Source of the DNA: Primulina eburnea
Taxonomy: Eukaryota > Streptophyta > Magnoliopsida > Lamiales > Gesneriaceae
Reading direction: 5' to 3'
Assembly (NCBI RefSeq): GCF_022965805.1
Contig: NC_133108.1
Location: 37,335,361-37,399,360, forward strand
Length of the DNA: 64,000 bases
Part shown: in pieces, positions 24,229-36,002 of the stretch
How positions within the stretch are numbered: the stretch's first letter is position 1
How the letters are laid out: every line of letters starts with the position of its first letter
Program-made: the position numbers and the translations under genes
Notes under the pieces: generated by a model
Database searches by the model: none
The model's input: only the letters and a program-made list of their open reading frames with translations
What the model was told of the DNA's origin: nothing

Positions 24229-24242
24229 TGCAAGTGGGAGAT
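24229..24242 (+). other. Copia-2 polypurine tract
   Basis: TGCAAGTGGGAGAT directly before the 3' LTR, the plus-strand DNA primer. The same GTGGGAGAT core occurs at this place in copia-1 and copia-3. Confidence 0.9.
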
Positions 24243-26319
24243 TGTTAGAGTAGGTACACGTCGAGCCAAGTGTTGGCCGACTGTTCACAATGAAACTCTT
24301 TGTATAAACGATCTTTATTTTAATAATATTTCAATTTATTAATTTGGCGCATCTTTATCTTTATACCCATGTTTGTTGCATAGATAAAGTCCTTGAATAT
24401 ACAAATAGTAGAAAGAATATGAGATGCTCATATGATGAGTATCATGAAACTCATATTTGGAATACTGTATATTCTAAACCGTTCCTAGTCGATTCAGCCG
24501 CCACTAAGAAGGATAAAGGCCGCTCGAGTTAGAGACTAGTATCTGCGATGTGAGTACCATGTTTCATTGGTAGGGGACATTGTGATGTCCGAGCATGCAG
24601 ATAGGTGCTCCTGGTAGAGTGCACTGAACAACCCTCTATAAAGGACTTTCCAAGTGGTTCTCACTTATCGAGTGGAAAAGTCCTAGTTTATGGTTGTACA
24701 CCATTAGTCCTTATGACCCGGGACAACATTGAGACTCTATATGCTAGCGTTTCACTTTGACTTGTTTACCGACTCTTATGGGGTCATCAGGTGGCAAGAT
24801 TGGGTGTTACGGCGAAACATATAGGAGTCGATGCATTGTAGCCGGGGATTCACCGCTTACCTACGGGTATGGATATCCTATGTGTTTTTCATGTATGTGT
24901 GGGTTGAAATCTCTGATCAGAGTATGGTGGTAATTATGAAAGGGGTTTCATAGATTACACCATCGATGCAACCACAACATGACACATAGTATCGATTCAT
25001 TGACAACTCTCGATAGACCAATAGTTGTCGAGTCGGTCGGGATATATGAGTTGAAGGGACCGTACTGTACGCTAACCATAATTGAATGGTTCTTGCAGGC
25101 ACTATCATGTGATACCTAGGGAATCACGTAAGCGATGCTGCTAGGCGCTTAACGTGATTGGTTGGGTACTATCAGACTTGAGTTCTGACGTTCTTACTAT
25201 CAAGGAGTTGATAAGTAAGAATGGAGCAATTGGGGTATGCTCGAATAAAGACATGTTTAGTCCGAATCACATTGAGATGTGAACCCACGGCTAGTTGTAT
25301 CAATGAACCATTGAGGGCCACACAAGTACTTGCTTAGTAAATCCCGAAGAGAAGTAAAATAGTTCAATGTGTTGAACGGCTTATAAATGTGTTTATAAGC
25401 GTAAAGAAAAAATTAGAAGTATGACTTCTATGAGAGAAATATAAATTTTAATTAATGGAAGTGTTCCTAAGATTAAAATTTGGCCAAGTAAATAATGTAG
25501 TTGAAAATTGTGATTTTCATAAACATTATTGTGGACTAAATTAAATTAATTCAAGTGTTGAATTAATTAAACACTAGTAGACCTAGTAGAGTCTAAATAA
25601 TTAAATTAATTCAAGTGTTGAATTAATTAAATAATATTGAGTCTTGTAGAGCTCAATTTAAATAATTATTTAACTAGTGGCACTTGAGTAAAATCAAGTA
25701 ATATTTAATTAATCTCAAATGTGTTTGAGATAATAAAATTTAGTCTATGGTTTTTAAATGTGTTAAAAACCATATAATATATAAGTGAGACATGTAGGGA
25801 TTGCATGCTTGGGAGGTGAAGAGCCTTGATTACTTTTTATTAAAATATTCAAAAGGCATGCAACTTTTGAGAGACAACTTTTCACAATACCTAGGCTATT
25901 CTCCCACTCTCCCTAACACATCACTTGGCCGAAAATTGGAAGGATTTTCTCTCCATATTTTTCTTCTCTTTTGTTCTTCATTTCTTGGAGAATAAAATCT
26001 TCTCTTTGAAAAATCTTCAAGTTTTTCTAGTGCAAAACTTGAAGGGGTTTACATAGCTTGTGGTGGGCCTAATTCTTGGAGGATTGGAGGTGGAAGCTTG
26101 TAGATTTTTCAACCAAGAAGAGCTAAAGTATTTATACTTTAGTTGGTGCCATTCATCAACTCTAAGGGGTTGATAGGTAAATCACTTGAACACCCTATGC
26201 ATGTTTTTGTGATTTTGCAAATATTACACAAATATATTATGGGGGCCGAAATTTTTATGCCAAAAATTATATTTTTCGCTTCCGTTGCGTTTCCGACCTC
26301 CGTAACCGGTCCGCTTTCA
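24243..26319 (+). repeat. 3' LTR of copia-2
   Basis: 2,077 bp, the same length as the 5' LTR, with about seven base differences (for example GGTACACG against GGTGCACG near the start). It ends at the AAATT duplication inside NTRC exon sequence. Confidence 0.95.
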
Positions 26320-26324
26320 AAATT

Positions 26325-27302
26325 CATCTTCTCAAGGTAATCTCAGCCTCTTTGCAGTTGCTCCAGTAGCATATACGATATTGTTGCATTTTACCTGAAA
26401 AAAGGAGTTCTTTGGACAACCAGTGGTGCAGTTCAAGTTTTTATAATCATGTACAAATACTTTTGCCAAATTTGCAACTAAGTCTGGAGGCAGATGGTAA
26501 TCATGCCTCAATAAATGATGACTTGCGGTAAATTGAAGATATCTTAAGAAAATCTTGAATCTGATGACACGTAACATTCACAAGGGCTTATGGAGTATGC
26601 AACTTCAAATTTGTATTTAACAGTGTGAGGGTACTCAATATAAAAATAAACATTTGTCAGATGAAATGGCTATTGAGTATGTAGCCTAAAACTTCAACAG
26701 GTGGATAAAGTAATGCCATTAAATTAAATTGTCTGAACTACTCCAGAAAATAGCATGGTAATATCATGATGATCCAATTTTTATGAGCAACGTGATGACG
26801 CAACCTATATTTGAAATGCTATGAATCCTCGCCCACACACTGTGGACATTGAAGGCGTTAAAATAGCGAAAATACTAAATCACAACATAAGAATCATATT
26901 AATAAATAGTAAAAAGAAAACTTGATGTGAGAGCCTCGTATTTCTATTTTACATCAAGTATCACGCAGGACAGATCACATTTGTAAAAGCATAATGCCCT
27001 CAATTTCATGCCAAGATGAACTTTTAATGCTGGTTTATCCAAGATACTATCCAGTGCTGCAAGAAAGTATCACCCTGCGCTCGATCGCTACTTTTCACAG
27101 TAAAAGGTCTGTTATTCACGTCAACGAATTCCACATCTTCTTGAAACAGTTCAGCTCCCCCACGCTCAGCTTGCTTTCGCATCCTAGTCAAATGAGGGCA
27201 ACCAAAACATCAATCTACATTCGTTCAAAGCACATAATGAGAATATCAGTAAGGGCCAACGAAGGCCAGATATATTATAACTATCCATTAAGTCTGGACC
27301 AG
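26325..27302 (-). pseudogene. NTRC: NTRC exons between copia-2 and copia-3
   Basis: Three exon pieces remain. 27302-27281 encodes the end of an FAD-domain exon (GPDLMD). 27183-27074 encodes [19 protein letters not shown] to FTVKSSDR. 26394-26325 encodes VKCNNIVYATGATAKRLRLP, then TGA at 26334-26332 where the family has arginine (a CGA to TGA change would do this), then EDEF up to copia-2. The donor after GPDLMD reads AG/TT instead of AG/GT in the phase required by the next exon. The tryptophan of QAERWGAEL is glycine. Confidence 0.9.
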
Positions 27303-29327
27303 TTATTTGTTGGGGATAACCATGCTAGACATAGTTTGGTATACATGATAGGATAAACAATATGATATATAATAGAAAAATAAGTTAAGAAAAAATAATA
27401 TGTAATATATCATATTTAATGTTTGGTATGATTTTAATAAGAATGATTAAATTTATATATTAGATTGTAATCACAAAATTAATTTTATCATAATAAATTT
27501 TATAATTTCAAAGTTGTTGTTTGACTTCATATTTTTTATTTGTTCATGCGTCGATAGTGCTTGCATGATTTATTTATTTTTCCTAATTTTATATATTATA
27601 TAATATGATAATTGAGCCTTTGATTTTGTGAGTCAAGTCAAATATCAATTTTTAAAGTTAATTGGGTGATACTAATAATTTTATTGAGATTTATAAAAAC
27701 TATTTATATAATTATCATTTTATATAATATATAAAAACAAATAAAAATATTTATTTGATTTTAATTTCTACCTACTAGCATAGATTTATAAAAATCATTT
27801 ATAAATTGAGGGTAATTAAGTCATTTGTAGTGTGGGGATCCGGACGCTAATCATGTTCATAATCATCATTGGGACTAATTAAACAATTATAAAACAGGGT
27901 CTACAATTTTTTTTTAAAAAATACGGAACGTAGTGAAATAAAACGTATATACATCTCAGTATAGAAGTACAAGTTCAGTACCACATACATTTATTCAACT
28001 AAGGTTTAACAACTAATATCAAGTGTCCAAACCCTATCTCTAATCCAAGTCCGGAGCCTCCACTCTAATCACGATCTCTCCTCATCTCCTGGACCCTGAA
28101 CCTGTCTCACCTGTTGTCATGCACACATACAAACACGACAACAGCCGACTAATTCCGGTGAGAATATAATCCCAGTATAAATCAACGAAACATGCAATCA
28201 TATGATAAACATAAAAGCATGGATAGATAACAGCAATATATATCAAAAACTGAAATATAATCAATATCAAACAGTCGACAATGCTCGTGACTCCACAACT
28301 CAGACTAGACTCAATCCTAGTCTAGGGATCCCGGTTTCCAGATGTGGGTATTCCTATATCGACCAACAGTAATAGAAAAGACTCCGGTTCTATCCACGTC
28401 GATATAACCAAACATCCAGTGTCCTGACCTAACCGTCATGGACTGTGGCCCTATCGCCAATATCCTATCTTGTGACATCGTGCAATGTGCCCGTGGCGAT
28501 CCCTCCACTATCAGGCACATCTGTCCCAAGATTTCTATACTATCTTGTGACAACGTGCAATGTGCCCGTGGCGATCCCACCATTATCAGGCACTTCTGTC
28601 ACAAGATAACTCGTCTAATACCTGCTATCTATAATTCAAGAGAACAAGTACATCAATCAAATCAATGCAATAAAGTAAAGTATGTGATTTAGGGAAACTC
28701 AAGTCTAAACCGACTCAAGTCGATCTCCCAATACCACATTGACTTATACCTTTCGTTTGTAGTCACGGTCTGAAGCAATATCAATTCTGAACTCAGGGCT
28801 GCCTCTGTAAATCTGAAAAGACATATCGAGAATCATAATATCAATATTCCATTCTCAATTCAACACTGAATCTGATTAATCTGGATTTAATTCAAATCAT
28901 CGGCATAATGGTACAAACTCAATATCCCCGTCAATACCATATCAACAGACATCAATTACAAATCATAACTCATATCTGATATCATCTGTAATTTATTCAT
29001 GATCCAAATCTGTCCGATTTCAACTCAATATAATCAGAAAATCATAACAATTCCATAATCAGTCTGTTTCTTAATCTGACTTCGATTCTACGATGTCTAG
29101 CATGCCAAGAACATCATATATGAATTCTATTCAATTCTGACAATATCATAATTTCAAGACATGTCAAAACTTAACAAAACTTACGTCCAGTTGTAGCCTG
29201 CGTTGATAGAAACACAGTATCGAAGTTGGATTCAAAATCGGACGGACGAATTTCTTACAAAAGGCGTATAACTTCACAGATACTTTTTCTCGATTCTTTT
29301 CTGATTCTGAAGGATTTTCGTACGTTT

Positions 29328-29335
<8 letters not shown>

Positions 29336-29372
<37 letters not shown>
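29336..29372. repeat. (TA)n microsatellite
   Basis: About 18 uninterrupted TA units inside the solo LTR. Confidence 0.95.
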
Positions 29373-29375
<3 letters not shown>

Positions 29376-29419
29376 TTCACGCATGTAAAGCAAATGGCTC
29401 ATCCTACATGCAACACGTC

Positions 29420-29660
29420 TCGCGCATATGCGCGACCTTTCTCGGCGCATATGCGCGAGGCGATATGCCTTGGCGCGTATCTGCACGGCAGCTCGCGCAT
29501 ATGCGCGCCCTTATTCGGCGCATATGTGCGAGGCCATTGCTCAAATTTGCTAAGTCTCGGGTACCCTCGCGCATATGCGCGGATTCATGTCGCGCATATG
29601 CGCGAGGTTCTCTGGACATCTCGCGCATATGCGCCCGGCTGGGTCGCGCATATGCGCGAG
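29420..29660. repeat. Array of CGCGCATATGCGCG palindromes
   Basis: Eight copies of the perfect or near-perfect palindrome CGCGCATATGCGCG (at about 29421, 29445, 29491, 29516, 29568, 29591, 29619 and 29644), separated by 10-40 bases of unrelated sequence. The palindromes create long but meaningless open frames on both strands. The array is inside an LTR, so protein binding or hairpin formation in the transcript is plausible but unproven. Confidence 0.85.
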
Positions 29661-29950
29661 AGTTCATCCTCGCACATACATCTTTTCACACGTTATCTCC
29701 AATCGTGTCTCGGTTAATCCTTTTATAATCACTTTGAATTATAACTCAATAATCGTTAATTAACAGTGATTAATTCTCGGGCATTACATGTAGTGTATTT
29801 ATCCTTAAATTAAAACTATCACACCTAATAGAAGGGATATGTTATCCTTAAAAAAATTATTTATCAAGGGCCCATGATATTATCATGAGTGTAGTATCCC
29901 GATGCCTAATTTGAGTTAATTATTGGATTAATTATATTTCGGTGGGATGG

Positions 29951-30165
29951 TTCGGATCGTCCGATCAGCGTTCGGATCGTCCGATCAGGATTCGGATCGT
30001 CCGAGCCAGGTGGCTGGACCCGTGGAAGACATGCAGGATTCGGATCGTCCGATCAGGGTTCGGATCGTCCGAGACAGGTGGCTGGACCCGTGGAAGACAT
30101 GCAGGGTTCGGAAGGTCCGAAGTGTACCGGATCGGATCTTCCGAAGTGGATCGGATCTTCCGAAG
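29951..30165 (+). promoter_or_regulatory. Palindrome array upstream of the gypsy LTR TATA box
   Basis: TCGGA-NNN-TCCGA palindromes begin at about 29952, 29972 and 29992 (exact 20-bp steps), then about 30041 and 30061, then variants TCGGAAGGTCCGA and two TCGGATCTTCCGA near 30110-30163. The array ends about ten bases before TATAAATA. Spacing and position look like an enhancer bound by a dimeric factor; the factor is unknown. Confidence 0.6.
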
Positions 30166-30171
30166 TTTGAC

Positions 30172-30179
30172 TATAAATA
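30172..30179 (+). promoter_or_regulatory. TATA box of the gypsy LTR
   Basis: TATAAATA after the palindrome array and about 1.1 kb before gag, the expected place for the LTR promoter. The same box is in the 3' LTR near 36301. Confidence 0.75.
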
Positions 30180-31203
30180 GAGGCGCGAGGCTTCACTTTT
30201 TACTCGCCAATTCCGAGTGTTCCAGAGCGTTTTAGTCGTTTCTGATGGGTTTCTAGTCTTTTCCCGAGGTTCAGGCACTAGCGGGGAGCTACTGGTTTTG
30301 TAGCGAAACTGTGCTCTAGTTGGGAGCTAGCGGCATCAGTGGGCTGACTACGGACGCAGGCTTGATTCTAGGGCTGATTGCTAGGATCTACTGGTTTGAG
30401 GTACGAAAGTACTATCCGAGATATCCTGGTCGAGTATACATTCTTATATGTGTTGCATGATTACTTGCTGCATTGATATATGTCATATGATGCATGCTAT
30501 TATGTCACGCTTATTGCTGCATGTTACATTTCATCTTGAGCCGTATCTCTTTCGAGATAGCCTTTATTGTTGAGCTGTATCTCTTTCGAGATAAGCTATA
30601 TCTTGTGGGGCCGCTCAGCCCTGTCTTGTGGACGCATGGACACCGAGAGTACACAGTGGCCGACGGGTCCGGAGGGCTTCGGTGATCCGGGACATTTTAG
30701 GTCCACGTCTGATCTTGTAGTGGATGCAGTGACCCAGAGGAGTACCGCGCGGCACTATCCACTTGGCGCCTCTAGACTGAGCATATTGAGATCTTTTGTG
30801 ACTCCTGTTTCTTGACTACCCTGGTATCATATCATAGCATGTGCATTTCATATAGGCTTGTATACTCATGCTTTTGTACTGGGCGTTCTTATCGCTCACG
30901 TCCTCGGTTTTGTTTATATTGGACACCCCATTTCCCACGGGGCAGGCCTCAGGTTGGATGGCTCAGGAGGAGGATGAGGAGGACGTGGAGTAGCCGGTTG
31001 AGTTATTTCTTCAGTACTGCTTTGTTTCGATATGGTTGTACCGCATACTTTCATTTTAGTTTAAGTTGTTCTGGATTTTCGATTGGGTTGTATATCTATC
31101 ATTTGTTGACCTTTTCCGCAATTATCTCTGATTGTTTTTAATTAAGTTAACTGCATGCTTAATTCTTGATTAGTAAGTGATTCTGGACGGGTCACTACAT
31201 TTA

Positions 31204-31215
31204 TGGTATCAGAGC
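31204..31215 (+). other. Gypsy primer binding site
   Basis: TGGTATCAGAGC four bases after the 5' LTR, complementary to initiator methionine tRNA. Confidence 0.92.
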
Positions 31216-31248
31216 ATGCTTATGATTTTGGGATATAGATTCTGTTTT

Positions 31249-31542
31249 GGGATTTTCATTGACCATTTTACCATTTTCCCCATTCTATCTTGTAGCGATG
31301 GCTGACCACTTTGGTGATGAGAGTAGTCAGGGGAGTGTAGGTCGTTGGGGTGACCAGGACGATCGTAGGCGTCATCGTGAACATCGCCATCGTCAGGGAT
31401 TTTCGTTGACCATTTTACCATTTTCCCCATTCTATCTTGTAGCGATGGCTGACCACTTTGGTGATGAGAGTAGTCAGGGGAGTGTAGGTCGTTGGGGTGA
31501 CCAGGACGATCGTAGGCGTCATCGTGAACATCGCCATCGTCG
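31249..31542 (+). repeat. 147-bp in-frame tandem duplication at the gypsy gag start
   Basis: Two adjacent 147-bp copies (31249-31395 and 31396-31542) differ by about one base. Each carries the same leader segment, start codon and first residues [20 protein letters not shown]. Because 147 is divisible by three and the leader has no stop in this frame, the polyprotein stays open through both copies. Confidence 0.9.
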
Positions 31543-34500
31543 TGATGGCCCTAGGCGTTTTGAGATGCACCGTTTCATTCAGATGGGGCCTAAGCCTTTA
31601 GTCGGTGGTGAGACTCCCGATGTTGCTGAGGATTGGTTAGAGCACATGGAGAGTTGTTTCCGTGCATTCCAGTGCACCGAAGAGCAGCAGATGGAGACCC
31701 TTAGTTTTCTTCTCGAGGGCCGTGCGCGCAAGTGGTGGCGATCGACTTCTGTGCCGATAGTCCAGTCTCAGGGTAGGGTGACTTGGGCCGATTTCCGTGC
31801 AGCTTTCATGCAGCTATATTTTCCTCCAGCCCTTCGCCAGGCAAAGACGATTGAACTTCTGAATCTTAAGCAGGGTAGTATGTCTGTTGATGAATATCAG
31901 CAGAAGTTCTTCGAGTTGTTACCCTTTACTCCTCATATTAGTGGCCGTTCTGAGGCCAAGTATGACCATTTCCTTCAGGGTCTTAACCAGGAGATCTTTG
32001 ATCGAGTCACTGTCTACGATAATCCTACTTCTTATGATGGGTTAGTGAACCGGTGTCGCCAGGCAGAGATCAGTCTTCAGCGTGGTAGGTCTATTCTTTC
32101 TTCTAGACCTCCGAATACTTTGAGCCCTCGATCTCAGTCTTTCAAGAAGTCAGGTTCTTCTTCTTCTGGATCGGGAACTCGGTCTAGCGGTATTTTTCGC
32201 TTTGGTAAGAAAAAGGTTTCTTGTGTGCATTGTGGGAAGAACCATCCATCGGAGCAGTGCCGATCAGCCGCGGGAGCTTGTTTTCAGTGCGGAGAGATGG
32301 GTCATCTTAAGAAGAATTGTCCTCAGTTGCGAGGTGGAGCAGGATCTGGTTCCGGATCTCAGACGACTGTTCAGCAGAGGATGCAGGGTCAGGCAATGGG
32401 TAGTTCAAACCTTCGACCTCGTGCCCAAGGTCAGGTATTTGCGCTGAACCAGGATCAGGCTGCAGATGAGACAGGGAGAGTCATAGCAGGTACTTTTTGT
32501 TTATGCGGTATTCCTGCTTTTGTTCTTATTGATACCGGAGCATCACATTCATTCATTTCTGCACGATTTGTTAAGCGTCATAAGTTACCATATGTTTCTC
32601 TAGACGTCATTCTTTCCGTTTTTACTCCGATGGGTCATTCGGTGTTAGCAAAGCGTCTAGTGATGGGTTGTCCCTTAGATTTTGAGGGTAACGAATTGAC
32701 TGCGAATCTTATGATCCTAGAAATGGAAGATTTTGATTGTATTTTGGGTATAGACCTATTGACTACCTACCGAGCTACTGTGGATTGTTACCAGAAGCTT
32801 GTTCAGTTTCGTACGACTGAGAGCTCTAGTTGGTTTTTCTATGGTGAGGGAGCGCGACCTCCGATGCCAGTGGTATCTGCTCTGAAAGCCTGTCGTGCTT
32901 TAGAGTCGGGCGGGGAAGGCTACCTCATCTATGCGATTGATTCATCCACAAGTAGTGTTGGTACAGATGATATTCCAGTGGTTTGTGAATTTCCTGATGT
33001 TTTCCCAGATGAGATTCCTGGTTTTCCTCCGATTAGAGAGGTGGAATTTGGCATCGAGTTAATGCCAGGGACTACACCGATTTCTCGTGCCCCCTATCGT
33101 CTTGCTCCGTCAGAGATGAGAGAATTGAAGCAACAATTGCAGGATCTTCTTGATAAAGGTTATATTCGCCCGAGTGTTTCACCTTGGGGAGCTCCAGTCT
33201 TGTTTGTCAAGAAAAAGGATGGATCGATGCGATTGTGTATTGATTATCGCCAGCTGAATCGTGTGACGATCAAAAACAAGTATCCATTACCTCGTATTGA
33301 TGACTTGTTCGATAAGCTTCAGGGTACCTCTGTTTACTCCAAGATTGACTTGCGATCGGGTTATCATCAGTTGAGAGTTAGAGATGATGATATTTCCAAG
33401 ACTGCATTTCGTACTCGATATGGGCATTACGAGTTTCTAGTTATGCCATTCGGATTGACAAATGCGCCAGCGGTGTTTATGGATCTGATGAACCGAGTCT
33501 TTCGGGATTTTTTAGATCAGTTTGTTGTGGTTTTCATCGATGATATCTTGATTTATTCTCACAGTGTGGAAGAGCATATCCATCACTTGAGGATGGTGTT
33601 GCAGATTCTTCGCGAGAAGCAATTGTATGCTAAGCTGAGTAAGTGCGAGTTCTGGATTAATCGTGTAGTATTCCTTGGTCATGGGATTTCCAAGGAAGGA
33701 GTTTCTGTGGATCCTAGCAAGATTGAGGCAGTGCTGAATTGGTCACGTCCGACGACAGTGGCCGAGATCCGTAGTTTTCTAGGTCTGGCAGGGTATTATC
33801 GTCGCTTCATCGTGAATTTCTCTCAGGTAGCTAGACCATTGACGCAGCTTACTCGGAAGGATGTTCCATTTGAGTGGTCATCTGAGTGCGAAGATAGTTT
33901 CAGAGAGCTTCGTCGACTTCTGACTTCTGCACCTGTTTTGGCGTTACCGTCAGGATCTGATGGTTTCAGTGTTTACACCGATGCCTCTTTTCAAGGCTTA
34001 GGGTGTGTGTTGACGCAGAATGGTCATGTGATCGCTTATGCTTCCAGACAGTTAAAATCTCACAAGGAGAAGTACCCTATTCATGATCTAGAGTTGGCAG
34101 CTATTGTGTTTGCGCTGAAGATCTGGCGTCATTATTTGTACGGTGTTCAGTTTGAAATCTTTACTGATCATAAGAGTCTGAAGTATCTGTTCACTCAGGC
34201 TGAGTTGAACATGAGACAACGTCGTTGGATGGATCTACTTAAAGATTATGACTGTGTGATCAAGTACCATCCAGGTTCTGCGAATCTCACAGCCGATGCT
34301 CTTAGTCGCAAGGTGAGAGCCTCTGCACTTCAGACCAGTGCTATGTCTAGTACTGTCCAGGATTGTTGTTCGTTGGGGTTTAAGTTCAAACATCGGAAAG
34401 GTATGGAGAGCATTCGTGTTGCTACCATTTTATCTGAGCCAACTTTGTTCACTCGGATTCGAGATGCTCAGATGTCTGATCTCAAGACTCAAAGATTAGC

Positions 34501-35863
34501 TAGGTTGGTTGGTGGAGATAGTAATTTCCATTATCAGTCTAATGGTCTTCTGTGTTTGTCTAATCGGGTTGTAGTACCAGAGGATGATACTTTGAGGGAA
34601 GAGATCTTGTCTCAGGCTCATCGAAGCAAGTTGAGTGTTCATCCGGGAAGCAACAAGTTGTATAAAGATTTGAGGACACGATTTTGGTGGAAAGGAATGA
34701 AGCGCAGCATTTATCAGTTTGTCTCCAAGTGTCTAGTTTGTCAGCAGGTTAAGGCAGAGCACCGTCGACCGGGAGGATTATTGTTGAACTTACCTATTCC
34801 TGAATGGAAGTGGGAGCATATCGCGATGGACTTCATTACTCACTTGTCATTGTCTTCGAGGAACAGTGATGCTATTTGGGTAGTGGTGGATCGACTCACC
34901 AAGTCTGCTCATTTTCTGCCATATAACCGTGATTTCACTTTCGATCGTATGGCTCGATTGTATATTCAAGAGATTTTACGCTTGCATGGAGTGCCAGTCA
35001 GTATTGTTAGTGACAGAGATCCTCGTTTTACCTCACGATTTTGGGGTAGTTTCCAGTCAGCATTGGGTACTTCACTAAGTTTGAGTACGGCTTATCATCC
35101 AGAGACCGACGGTCAGACAGAGAGGACTATCCGTACACTTGAGGATATGATGCGAGCTTGTGTTATGGATTTCGGAACCGTTTGGCAGGATCATTTGCCT
35201 TTGATTGAGTTCGCGTACAACAACAGCTATCATCGTAGTATTGGTATGGCACCATTTGAGGCGTTGTATGGGCGACGTTGTCGTACTCCATTATTCTGGG
35301 ACGAAGTTGGGGAACGACATGTTGAGGGACCGGAGTTAGTCCAGCAGGCTATTGATAAGGTTGCAGTAATCAAGAAGCGGATTAAGACTGCTCAGGATCG
35401 ACAAGCGAGTTATGCGAACACCAAGCGTCGACCTCTTCAATTTCAGCCAGGGGAGAAAGTGTTTCTCCGAGTTTCGCCTTTTCGCAGGATTTTGAGATTT
35501 GGTCTCAAGGGTAAGCTGTCTCCGAGATTTATTGGTCCATTTGAAATATTGGAAAGCGTGGGAGATTTGGCTTACAGACTTGCATTGCCGCCGTACCTAT
35601 CAAGTATTCATGATGTGTTCCACGTATCTTTGTTGAGACGATATGTAGCAGATGAGTCTCACATCTTTCATCCCTCTGAAGTTCAACTTGATTCGGATTT
35701 GTCTTACGTGGAACGACCAGTTCGGATTCTAGATCGCAAAGACAAGGTGTTGCGAAATAAGATCATTCCTCTTGTCTTAATTCAGTGGCAGCACAGAGGC
35801 ACTGAAGAAGCTACTTGGGAACTAGAGAGTCGTATGCGGTCAGAGCATCCAGAGTTGTTCTAG
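31298..35863 (+). CDS. Gypsy gag-pol polyprotein, intact (about 1,521 aa)
   Basis: Uninterrupted frame from the first MADHFGDES; a second in-frame start lies at 31445 because of the duplication. Domains in order: retrotransposon gag ([14 protein letters not shown] ... [15 protein letters not shown]), a CCHC knuckle ([14 protein letters not shown], about 32279), protease ([12 protein letters not shown], about 32528), reverse transcriptase with FIDDILIYS (about 33535), and RNase H ([13 protein letters not shown] ... [19 protein letters not shown]). The integrase has an H-H-C-C finger ([20 protein letters not shown] ... [12 protein letters not shown]) and a DDE core ([25 protein letters not shown]). 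The C-terminal chromodomain-like segment would direct integration. Reverse transcriptase before integrase is the Ty3/gypsy order. All visible catalytic motifs are preserved, so activity is possible. Confidence 0.95.
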   Translation: MADHFGDESSQGSVGRWGDQDDRRRHREHRHRQGFSLTILPFSPFYLVAMADHFGDESSQGSVGRWGDQDDRRRHREHRHRRDGPRRFEMHRFIQMGPKPLVGGETPDVAEDWLEHMESCFRAFQCTEEQQMETLSFLLEGRARKWWRSTSVPIVQSQGRVTWADFRAAFMQLYFPPALRQAKTIELLNLKQGSMSVDEYQQKFFELLPFTPHISGRSEAKYDHFLQGLNQEIFDRVTVYDNPTSYDGLVNRCRQAEISLQRGRSILSSRPPNTLSPRSQSFKKSGSSSSGSGTRSSGIFRFGKKKVSCVHCGKNHPSEQCRSAAGACFQCGEMGHLKKNCPQLRGGAGSGSGSQTTVQQRMQGQAMGSSNLRPRAQGQVFALNQDQAADETGRVIAGTFCLCGIPAFVLIDTGASHSFISARFVKRHKLPYVSLDVILSVFTPMGHSVLAKRLVMGCPLDFEGNELTANLMILEMEDFDCILGIDLLTTYRATVDCYQKLVQFRTTESSSWFFYGEGARPPMPVVSALKACRALESGGEGYLIYAIDSSTSSVGTDDIPVVCEFPDVFPDEIPGFPPIREVEFGIELMPGTTPISRAPYRLAPSEMRELKQQLQDLLDKGYIRPSVSPWGAPVLFVKKKDGSMRLCIDYRQLNRVTIKNKYPLPRIDDLFDKLQGTSVYSKIDLRSGYHQLRVRDDDISKTAFRTRYGHYEFLVMPFGLTNAPAVFMDLMNRVFRDFLDQFVVVFIDDILIYSHSVEEHIHHLRMVLQILREKQLYAKLSKCEFWINRVVFLGHGISKEGVSVDPSKIEAVLNWSRPTTVAEIRSFLGLAGYYRRFIVNFSQVARPLTQLTRKDVPFEWSSECEDSFRELRRLLTSAPVLALPSGSDGFSVYTDASFQGLGCVLTQNGHVIAYASRQLKSHKEKYPIHDLELAAIVFALKIWRHYLYGVQFEIFTDHKSLKYLFTQAELNMRQRRWMDLLKDYDCVIKYHPGSANLTADALSRKVRASALQTSAMSSTVQDCCSLGFKFKHRKGMESIRVATILSEPTLFTRIRDAQMSDLKTQRLARLVGGDSNFHYQSNGLLCLSNRVVVPEDDTLREEILSQAHRSKLSVHPGSNKLYKDLRTRFWWKGMKRSIYQFVSKCLVCQQVKAEHRRPGGLLLNLPIPEWKWEHIAMDFITHLSLSSRNSDAIWVVVDRLTKSAHFLPYNRDFTFDRMARLYIQEILRLHGVPVSIVSDRDPRFTSRFWGSFQSALGTSLSLSTAYHPETDGQTERTIRTLEDMMRACVMDFGTVWQDHLPLIEFAYNNSYHRSIGMAPFEALYGRRCRTPLFWDEVGERHVEGPELVQQAIDKVAVIKKRIKTAQDRQASYANTKRRPLQFQPGEKVFLRVSPFRRILRFGLKGKLSPRFIGPFEILESVGDLAYRLALPPYLSSIHDVFHVSLLRRYVADESHIFHPSEVQLDSDLSYVERPVRILDRKDKVLRNKIIPLVLIQWQHRGTEEATWELESRMRSEHPELF

Positions 35864-36002
35864 TTGTAGTATTTTCAGTTATGATTGTAATTTCAGTTGT
35901 ACTTTCGGTTGTAATTCATTCTTAAGTTGAATGTATTGTTGTTCAGAATTGTCATTTTTCAGAGACGATTTCGCGGACGAAATCCTTTTTAGGGGGGGAG
36001 AA

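Larger units (their letters stand above)
16391..26319 (+). mobile_element. Copia-2: complete, young Ty1/copia retrotransposon
   Basis: Complete element with two 2,077-bp LTRs (16391-18467 and 24243-26319) and a 5-bp target duplication, AAATT, at 16386-16390 and 26320-26324. A methionine-tRNA primer site follows the 5' LTR and a purine tract (CAAGTGGGAGAT) precedes the 3' LTR. I count about seven base differences between the LTRs (roughly 0.3%), so the insertion is young. The single gag-pol frame is uninterrupted. The leader between primer site and gag is unusually long (1.8 kb) and rich in inverted repeats. The element split the NTRC exon between DEF and LSRG. Confidence 0.96.
27831..29788 (-). 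mobile_element. Solo LTR of a Ty3/gypsy-type element (1,958 bp)
   Basis: Begins TGTGGGGATCCGG and ends GGGCATTACA, flanked by the perfect duplication TGTAG at 27826-27830 and 29789-29793. No internal coding sequence. Read on the minus strand it starts TGTAATGCCCGAG and ends GGATCCCCACA, a style common for plant gypsy LTRs, so minus orientation is preferred. It contains a (TA)n run at 29336-29372 and an array of 14-bp palindromes at 29420-29660. Confidence 0.88.
29890..31199 (+). repeat. 5' LTR of the gypsy element
   Basis: TGTAGTATCCC...CACTACA. It holds the palindrome array at 29951-30165 followed by a TATAAATA box at 30172-30179. Its partner is 36003-37329. Confidence 0.95.

Noticed and set aside
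29420..29660. CRISPR-like array
   Set aside because: Repeats are short palindromes with irregular spacers in a plant LTR; no cas genes and wrong kind of organism.
29226..29763. Several open frames on both strands rich in RICAR/AHMRE repeats
   Set aside because: They come from the CGCGCATATGCGCG palindromes and TA repeat inside a non-coding LTR.
30494..31141. Open frames repeated at 36623-37270 as duplicated small genes
   Set aside because: They are the two LTRs of the gypsy element; frames are incidental.
31247..31297. Gypsy gag start at 31247
   Set aside because: There is no ATG there; the first ATG in frame is at 31298 and matches the duplicated start MADHFGDES.
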